From: a virus
Strand: one strand, 5' to 3'
Virus record (IMG/VR): IMGVR_UViG_3300035145_002495
Span: 1-26,254 of that record
Length of the DNA: 26,254 nt
Positions within the stretch are counted from its first letter, which is position 1, and each line of letters begins with the position of its first letter. The translations under genes and the position numbers were made by a program. The notes under the pieces are model-generated. The model did no database searches. It was not told where the DNA came from and was given only the letters and a program-made list of their open reading frames with translations. Positions 21,027 through 26,254 of this stretch are shown here, in pieces.

Positions 21027-21748
21027 TTCTTTTTCCTGCCCGCCCAAAATCCTGCAATAGCACCTAGTCCTGCACTGGCTACTTGTTTGGCTGTGTCTGA
21101 AGTTTGTGCTTTGGGAGCCACTTTGGGCAAGTTTTTAAATTTAGGTTGCTTCAGCATGGGCGCAATAATTTTCATTAGCTCAGTGTACTGTCCTGAACCA
21201 CTACCAGTTCTGCGAAGCTCTTGTATAATTTGAGCAACTACTCTTTGCTTGCTACTGTATTTTAGGTTTGTCCAGTTGGTGATCATTCTTCTCCAACCTC
21301 TATATCTACCGTCGGTTACTTCCATCTGCTTTTCCAAACGATACAGATAGGTTACAGCTTCGCCCCGCTCATCCTGACTTTGCGCAATCTTTCTCACAAA
21401 TCTGGTGTGCATTTGTTTGTTAAAGTTCAAGTTCTTGAGAAACCGTTTTCCTTCAACAGGATCTTTTATTTTAGCATAATCGTTATTGGGGTGCAACACT
21501 TGGTAGCACAACATGTATAAATCTGTTGCATGTGTTCGAAACAGACTGTATGTACCAAATTGTATGGTCTTTTTAGCATACTCACGTGCTTCTTCCGATG
21601 TGTCCTGGTTTTGCGCCAGCATGTATGTGAGCATAGTTTCCAGGTATAGCATGTTAGCGATCTCTCTGGCAGTCAGTGCGCCAAAACTTCTGCTGGCTCT
21701 GAACAATCTGGCTTCACATAAATCTGTATCAAGCAGTTGAAATTCCAT
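21023..21748 (-). CDS. Conserved phage protein with C-terminal glycine-zipper-like end, 241 aa
   Basis: No known enzyme motif is seen. MEFQLLDTDLCEARLFRAS gives L10-C-E12 before Ala13, a good prohead protease match. The body is helical with LTAREIANMLYLETMLTYML and a basic middle (GRYRGWRRMITNWTNLKYSS). The end AGLGAIAGFWAGRKKK is a short glycine-zipper-like hydrophobic segment closed by lysines, possibly able to insert into or touch a membrane. The ATG overlaps the upstream stop as TAATG. A role in the ejected protein set is inferred. Confidence 0.75.
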   Translation of the reverse strand: MEFQLLDTDLCEARLFRASRSFGALTAREIANMLYLETMLTYMLAQNQDTSEEAREYAKKTIQFGTYSLFRTHATDLYMLCYQVLHPNNDYAKIKDPVEGKRFLKNLNFNKQMHTRFVRKIAQSQDERGEAVTYLYRLEKQMEVTDGRYRGWRRMITNWTNLKYSSKQRVVAQIIQELRRTGSGSGQYTELMKIIAPMLKQPKFKNLPKVAPKAQTSDTAKQVASAGLGAIAGFWAGRKKK

Positions 21749-22890
21749 TATCTCTGTACCGCCCTGTTTGCTTTACTGAAAAATTCTCTGGGTACAAGTT
21801 TGATATCACCCTCAGGGTGTGCCAAAACATAACCCTCGCCGCCTTCACCATGTCCTGGAATGCTTTGCTTTACTGCCATGCCCTGGCTATCAAATTTGTT
21901 TACAATGTCATCCTTGATTTTCACAATGGCATTGTACATTACCCACACTGCCTGAAATCCTGCCTGGTGTTCCTGCAAATATGCTGTTAGATTGTCACGC
22001 TTGCGTTGCGTGAGCTTGCTGGATTCTAACCACTGCATAAAGTCTGCACCCAGGTTACTGAAGTCTGTGTCCACCTTGCTGTTACAATAACTGTACAAAA
22101 TATCAGGCAAATTTTTCAGCTGGCGTGCTGCAAGCTCTGTGGGATTTAACAGGTCGTCTATCTGTGCGCCATATTTACTCACTGTGCGCTTGAGTAAATC
22201 GATACCTCTGGTGTCCACTTTGACTGGCTTCTCTGCTGTGACTGGTGGAACCACAAGTACATCACTGCCCTGGAAAATATCCGGATCCTGCAAGGGTTGT
22301 TCCGTGCCATCAGGGTCCACTTGTCTGTGAATTACCACGCCAGTTTTGCTGGCGCCTATCTTTTTGCCCAGCTCACTGTTAGCATCCACGCTGTACTGTA
22401 CTAGTTGTGGCTTGAACACATACTGTCCGTCCTGTAGTTCAGGTGTTGTGAAGTATAACATATCACCTTTGAAAAATCCTCTGTAGTCTGCAGGCACTGC
22501 CTGTTCAAACAGCGGATAAATGGACACCATAGCGTCAACCAATTTGCCATATCCCTCAGGATTGTTTTGATACCCTTTACGGGCTTTAAGCATTGCTTCT
22601 AGTTCTTCTGCTGATTTTGATCTTCCGTCGTAGCCTTTGGCAGTGAAACCACTTTTGTCAGTGAGTATAAAATTGCCAGCTTCGTCCCGGCCAAAAATAA
22701 CAGCAGGGCTGCCATCCCACTTAACAGTGACATCTTTGTGACCCTCTTTTGACATTTGCTCTAAACTGTTGATAACACGCTGTGCTCCTGCACTGCCTTC
22801 CCAGAACAGGATATCTTCAGCATGTTGTATACGTGCGCCTTCAGTGAGGACACGTGGCATGTATGGATATTGTATCTCTACAAACTTCAT
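21748..22890 (-). CDS. DNA/RNA-ligase-like covalent nucleotidyltransferase, 380 aa
   Basis: The core motifs of the ligase and capping-enzyme superfamily can be read. Motif I KWDG has candidate nucleotidyl-lysine K57 (57-60), GDMLYF (142-147) resembles motif III, EGYV (352-355) motif IV, and IKLV with K364 motif V. About 160 residues separate the last two from the rest, longer than in small ligases. No OB or zinc domain is recognised. I recall the opening MKFVEIQYPYMPRVLTEGAR from an uncharacterised family of marine T4-like phages. L15-T-E17 before Gly18 fits a prohead protease site. It overlaps the nucleotidyltransferase stop by four bases, so the two are probably a functional pair. Whether it seals, caps or modifies nucleic acid is open. 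Confidence 0.8.
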   Translation of the reverse strand: MKFVEIQYPYMPRVLTEGARIQHAEDILFWEGSAGAQRVINSLEQMSKEGHKDVTVKWDGSPAVIFGRDEAGNFILTDKSGFTAKGYDGRSKSAEELEAMLKARKGYQNNPEGYGKLVDAMVSIYPLFEQAVPADYRGFFKGDMLYFTTPELQDGQYVFKPQLVQYSVDANSELGKKIGASKTGVVIHRQVDPDGTEQPLQDPDIFQGSDVLVVPPVTAEKPVKVDTRGIDLLKRTVSKYGAQIDDLLNPTELAARQLKNLPDILYSYCNSKVDTDFSNLGADFMQWLESSKLTQRKRDNLTAYLQEHQAGFQAVWVMYNAIVKIKDDIVNKFDSQGMAVKQSIPGHGEGGEGYVLAHPEGDIKLVPREFFSKANRAVQR

Positions 22891-23726
22891 TGTATGTCCT
22901 CTGGTACACCCAGCTCTTGTACTTGATGATTATCTTTAAACGCCTGCATGATCTTTTCTACTTCTTCAGCAGGATAGTTCTTCTTGATTGCGGCATGCAG
23001 ACTTTCATAACTATCCAAATCTGATGCCTTGTCAAGCCCCAACGCTTTTACGATACCGTCAGCAGTTTTAATGGGCTCGCTTATAATTTCGTTGTTGTTC
23101 TTTTTGGTGTATCCGTCACCTGACTTCTTGGGCACAGGTGTACGCTTGATGCGCACCAGTCCATCTGTAGGGCTCCACATCCAGCGTTCACTTTCCACAG
23201 GACGACCATCGTCAATGGTATCTTGACTGTCCTGTCTGTCGTGTATTGCCGCAATGGTGGCAATCAGGATGTTACGGAACACGCCCTTGTATTTGCTGTC
23301 TTTTTCGTGCGGACTGTGATAATATACTTTCATCCAATCAGGATCGCCAGGCATGAAGTCCACCTGCACATATCCTGTTCTGGGCTTGCTGGTTTGTTTG
23401 CTTTCATCATAACCCACGATTTTAACCTTGGTCATGATCACACTGCTCTTGGCAATGTCTAATACTTCAGGTGTCTTTTCCAGTCTGCTCATGAACTCCG
23501 GAATATCTTGTGCATCAATTTTAAGTGCTACATCGATATCACCAGAAAATTCTTTCTTGCCCACACTACCCAATACATTGTTCTGGAGGTCCAAGCCCAA
23601 TACTTTTTCCAGAGCACTTAGCGTGGGTTTAATTTCATCAATATGGATCGGTCCCACACCAGGCATCGCACCGCCTTCAGTGATCTCGAACTTTTTGGGT
23701 GTAGTGAAAAACTCAAAAAGTTTCAT
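22887..23726 (-). CDS. Pol-beta-type nucleotidyltransferase, 279 aa
   Basis: The fold is shown by VLGSVGKKEFSGDIDVALKI (51-70): Gly53-Ser54, then D63 and D65 of the D-x-D metal site. A third acidic residue, D123, lies in YVQVDFMPGD. Such enzymes add a nucleotide to RNA, DNA, protein or small molecules. The N-terminus has I15-T-E17 before Gly18, at the same positions as the LTEG site of the next protein, which suggests shared processing. Coupling is tight: its start overlaps the upstream stop as TAATG and its stop overlaps the ligase-like start as ATGA. The substrate is unknown. Antitoxin-like or RNA-repair uses are possible. Confidence 0.85.
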   Translation of the reverse strand: MKLFEFFTTPKKFEITEGGAMPGVGPIHIDEIKPTLSALEKVLGLDLQNNVLGSVGKKEFSGDIDVALKIDAQDIPEFMSRLEKTPEVLDIAKSSVIMTKVKIVGYDESKQTSKPRTGYVQVDFMPGDPDWMKVYYHSPHEKDSKYKGVFRNILIATIAAIHDRQDSQDTIDDGRPVESERWMWSPTDGLVRIKRTPVPKKSGDGYTKKNNNEIISEPIKTADGIVKALGLDKASDLDSYESLHAAIKKNYPAEEVEKIMQAFKDNHQVQELGVPEDIQ

Positions 23727-26143
23727 TATTTGTCTTCTGATTCGTCTGTTTCGTCGTCAGAGTGAATGTCGTTGCGAACAATCTTGGCTTTTCTAGCTCG
23801 TCCACGATCTGCTCTGGCTTGGAACGTTGCCTTATCAAAACCAGGCTTCTTGGCGGCTGGCTTTTCTGCGTCAATATCTGCTTGTGCTTTGTTAGCTGCA
23901 TCAACGTTTTGCTGTCCCAATGACCCAGGAGCAGATGGTTGTGCTGGAGCCGGTGCCGCTGGCTTACCTGGCGCTGGTGCTGCTGGCTTACCTGGCGCTG
24001 GTGCTGCTGGCTTACCTGGTGCTGCTGGCTTACCTGGTGCTGGTGCTGCTGGCTTACCTGGTGCTCCAGCGTCACCGCCTGCCGCCGCGCCTGCTTTAGC
24101 ACCCGCTACCGCACCTGCAGCGGCGCCTGCCGCTGCCCTGCCAATTGTACCTGCCGCTTTACCTGCGGCCGCGGCACCTTTCTTAGCCATACCAGCAACT
24201 GCTTGCCCAATACGGCTAGTCATTCCTGGTTTTTTAGGTGCATCACCTGCTGGCTGTGCATCTTGTGGTTGTGCTGGTTGTCCAGGTTGTGCTGGTTGTG
24301 CAGGTTCAGGTGTCTGATCTGGTGCTGTAGCAGGTTCAGCTACAGGTGTAGCAGGATCAGGTGTCTGAGCTGGCGCAGGTTCCTGGGTAGGTTTAGGAGC
24401 GGCGCCGGGGGAAGGGACTTGAGCGCCTGGTGCTCCGTCAACCTCTGCAGACCCCCCGTCGCCACTTGTTTGGGTTCCCTGTCCAGGCTGGGATGCTGGA
24501 GCAGGTTTTTCAAATTTAATATTGGTTTGTTGTGATACTGCTTGCAGTGCTTTGTTATCCATGCCTGCAGCCTGTAGTACACCAAATACTGATGCGGCAT
24601 CTGTTGGCTTACCTGCCTTGGACCACATCTGATTCAGTTTACGTGCAGTAATCTGTTGGCCTAGTTCTTTGCCTACTGCTTTAGCGCCTTTGGCTACTGC
24701 GGCACCAGCCTTGCCTGCAGCGGCGCCTACTGCGCCTGCTGCTTTTGCGGCACCTTTCTTGATGTCAGCCCAACCAATTTCGTTTACAATTTTTTGTTCG
24801 CTTTCTGTTAGTGGCAAACCTGCTAAACGCTTGGTGTATAGCAGTTCGTAGTCTATGCTTTCTTTCTTGTTGTTGTCCATTGTGGCGGCTGTAACGGCGC
24901 CTTGGCCCACGCCTGCTGCAACGTCTGCAATCTGATTCATAACAGCGATGTCTGATGCTGCATCACCAGTAAGTTTAGCAATAGTATCCTGTAGACCAGG
25001 GTTGCTCAGTGCTTCTTTGCCTGCCTGTGAAATTGCAGACATAGCTTCCTGACCTTTTAGGAACACTTCATAATTTTGTGCATATTCAGCTGACTGAGTG
25101 AGGTCTTTGACATACTCAAATGCCTTGCCCACTTGTGATATATATTCTGGATTAGCAGCCCCATCCACAATAGGCTTTATATTGTCTGCCGCAGACAGCA
25201 GGGCTTGATATTGATTGTATTGATCTGGTGTCAGCAACACATCACGCATGTTAGCACCCACAATTTGGCCCTGTATATTTTGTATGTTGCTAATGTCCAT
25301 GATTGATGCATCAGCAACTGATGAGCCCTGCAAAATTTCTGCCGCGTCACCAAACTGGGCTTTGGCATCTGCCACTGCCGCAGTTACATCAGCATCTTTC
25401 ATTTGCTGAACAGTGTTAGCAACATCATTCATCTCAGTGGTGCTGAACCAATCTTTGACTTCTGTGCTCATCCAATCAAATGCTTTACCAGCCAGGAAGC
25501 CTGCTACCGCAGTCTTCATGGATTTGCCAACTGCTGTACTGAGCTTTTCCCCTGCCAATAGGTCATTACCCATGCGCAGTAGGAAACCTGCGGCGGCACC
25601 GCCTGCTGGTCCTGCGGCAATGGATGCGGCTGCTGTGAGCAAGCCCACTGCAAATTTTGCGGCGCCAGGGTGCGCTTTTGCAGCATCGCTTAGTTTTGTA
25701 ACAATCTGGTTAACTTTGGAATCTTGGCCGCCAAGTTTGTCATACATGTCCTTCTTGGCTTTTTCAAATGCGGCGTCAATGTTTTTAACAGGAGTAGTGT
25801 CCTGTATCATTTTGCCCAACTGATTAATTTTATTGTTAACCTGTCTGACTACGTCTGCACCAACTTTAACAGTGCCCGCCACAGCGGCGCCAGCACTTGC
25901 TGCTGCGTTACCTGCTTTACCTAAGCCAGTTTGGAATTCACCAGAGCTAATGGCATACTCTTCTGCACTTTTGAACAGTGCATCAATCTGCTGTGCTGTT
26001 AACTCAGCCTCAAACAGATCAATATTTTCTTTAATTAGCTGAGCTACTTCATCCCACTCTCTAAGGTAATTTCTGGTATCCTCATTGAGTGTAATCCAAA
26101 CGCTTTCTGTTAATATGTTTCTACTAAAGTGTTGAGCCGACAT
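23726..26143 (-). CDS. Large Ala/Gly/Pro-rich internal virion protein, 805 aa
   Basis: RNILTESVW gives L11-T-E13 before Ser14, a strong prohead protease match, and LPLTESEQ (about 440) offers an internal one. Residues of about 155-225 are a long Ala/Gly zipper segment (VGLLTAAASIAAGPAGGAAA) fit to cross or bury in a membrane. A second Ala/Gly/Lys repeat region lies near 460-490. The block ITARKLNQMW then KAGKPTDAASVFGVLQAAG is a recurring phage motif. A proline-rich region with tandem PGKPAAPA repeats covers residues 693-729, and the tail is acidic. It resembles large internal proteins ejected with DNA. AGGGG precedes the ATG at 26143. No enzyme motif is seen. Confidence 0.78.
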   Translation of the reverse strand: MSAQHFSRNILTESVWITLNEDTRNYLREWDEVAQLIKENIDLFEAELTAQQIDALFKSAEEYAISSGEFQTGLGKAGNAAASAGAAVAGTVKVGADVVRQVNNKINQLGKMIQDTTPVKNIDAAFEKAKKDMYDKLGGQDSKVNQIVTKLSDAAKAHPGAAKFAVGLLTAAASIAAGPAGGAAAGFLLRMGNDLLAGEKLSTAVGKSMKTAVAGFLAGKAFDWMSTEVKDWFSTTEMNDVANTVQQMKDADVTAAVADAKAQFGDAAEILQGSSVADASIMDISNIQNIQGQIVGANMRDVLLTPDQYNQYQALLSAADNIKPIVDGAANPEYISQVGKAFEYVKDLTQSAEYAQNYEVFLKGQEAMSAISQAGKEALSNPGLQDTIAKLTGDAASDIAVMNQIADVAAGVGQGAVTAATMDNNKKESIDYELLYTKRLAGLPLTESEQKIVNEIGWADIKKGAAKAAGAVGAAAGKAGAAVAKGAKAVGKELGQQITARKLNQMWSKAGKPTDAASVFGVLQAAGMDNKALQAVSQQTNIKFEKPAPASQPGQGTQTSGDGGSAEVDGAPGAQVPSPGAAPKPTQEPAPAQTPDPATPVAEPATAPDQTPEPAQPAQPGQPAQPQDAQPAGDAPKKPGMTSRIGQAVAGMAKKGAAAAGKAAGTIGRAAAGAAAGAVAGAKAGAAAGGDAGAPGKPAAPAPGKPAAPGKPAAPAPGKPAAPAPGKPAAPAPAQPSAPGSLGQQNVDAANKAQADIDAEKPAAKKPGFDKATFQARADRGRARKAKIVRNDIHSDDETDESEDK
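23957..24064. repeat. 24/18-bp tandem repeat encoding PGKPAAPA-type units
   Basis: Five units beginning GCTGGCTTACCTGG lie head to tail at 23957, 23981, 24005, 24023 and 24047. Units 1, 2 and 4 are 24 bases, units 3 and 5 are 18. Units 1 and 2 are identical, and unit 4 differs from them by one base. The length differences are whole codons, so the reading frame of the 805-residue protein is kept. The repeat probably expands and contracts by slippage. Confidence 0.9.
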
Positions 26144-26254
26144 CTGTTTTCCCCTGGCTTTCTTTTATGGCTTTTTTTATTCCCCGGGAGAATTTTGCGC
26201 TGTCCCGTCCACGTATACTGTTAATCAGTCTGTTTGTGAGGTCTTTCGCTGTGT
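26124..26254 (-). CDS. C-terminal end of an unknown basic protein (partial)
   Basis: An open frame enters from the right edge and ends at TAG 26124-26126. It encodes about 42 residues including LTNRLINSIRGRDSAKFSRG and IKKAIKESQGK. It is the only minus-strand frame open across this stretch, and it overlaps the start of the 805-residue gene by 20 bases, as other genes here overlap. The residues are basic and helical. No function can be assigned from the fragment. Confidence 0.6.
   Translation of the reverse strand, partial: TAKDLTNRLINSIRGRDSAKFSRGIKKAIKESQGKTDVGSTL

Noticed and set aside
23957-24064. CRISPR-like array.
   Set aside because: The units are head to tail without spacers and are in-frame protein repeats.
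23766-24535. Long plus-strand open frames opposite the 805-aa gene, rich in Ala/Gly/Pro or Cys/Trp.
   Set aside because: They mirror the GC-rich tandem repeat and Ala codons of the real gene, have no ribosome site, and give low-complexity or Cys-rich products.

Overview
The window looks like the structural half of a T4-like marine myovirus genome. I infer this from a class Ia ribonucleotide reductase of T4/E. coli type, a large appendage protein with the short N-terminal domain seen in tail proteins of T4-like marine phages, promoter motifs resembling T4 late promoters, and near-complete coding density with overlapping, translationally coupled genes. There are no tRNA genes, no photosynthesis genes and no integration genes. 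The alternative oxidase is of the proteobacterial type, so a marine proteobacterial host fits better than a cyanobacterium. This host call is inference. No stretch longer than about 120 bases lacks a gene.

Layout, read in the direction of transcription of the minus strand (right to left). 26.25-20.2 kb: the end of an unknown basic protein, an 805-residue Ala/Gly/Pro-rich virion protein, a pol-beta-type nucleotidyltransferase, a DNA/RNA-ligase-like nucleotidyltransferase, two small unknown proteins, and a 75-residue protein with a strong ribosome binding site and its own late-type promoter. 19.27-20.18 kb: the only plus-strand gene, a sulfotransferase, bounded by a divergent promoter pair and a bidirectional terminator. 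19.2-11.5 kb: a small conserved protein, an XhlA-like membrane protein, a very basic Cys-containing protein, an amidoligase with a huge acidic insertion, an 824-residue protein with a nuclease-like segment, and a 669-residue protein joining a P-loop kinase to two ParB-like segments. 11.5-10.1 kb: an alternative oxidase translationally coupled to a family 11 (fucosyl)transferase, a cargo-like pair. 10.1-7.2 kb: a decayed fragment of the XhlA-like gene and six conserved phage proteins of unknown role. 7.15-5.1 kb: two tandem SGNH-fold proteins and a RecB/Cas4-like nuclease. 5.07-1.5 kb: a 1033-residue tail or fibre protein and a conserved small protein. 1.46-0 kb: the 5' two thirds of nrdA.

The most striking pattern is that about a dozen proteins of the 7.5-26.1 kb block carry a site of the form (L/I)-x-E near the N-terminus, usually followed by G, A or S. 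That is the signature cut by the T4-type prohead protease in capsid-targeted internal head proteins. The candidate metabolic, appendage and nuclease genes (nrdA, oxidase, fucosyltransferase, sulfotransferase, SGNH pair, RecB-like nuclease, tail protein) do not show it. I therefore infer a large set of proteins that are packaged in the head, trimmed, and possibly injected with the DNA. The set includes enzymes (nucleotidyltransferase, ligase-like enzyme, kinase, amidoligase, possible nuclease).

Two kinds of promoter can be read. GATAAATA boxes (T4 late type) precede five minus-strand genes, and an AATAAATA box precedes the plus-strand sulfotransferase. Host sigma70-type promoters with 17-bp spacers precede nrdA and the RecB-like nuclease, both overlapping a GTATAC palindrome. 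At two genes the predicted transcription start falls exactly on the A of the ATG, which suggests leaderless messages.
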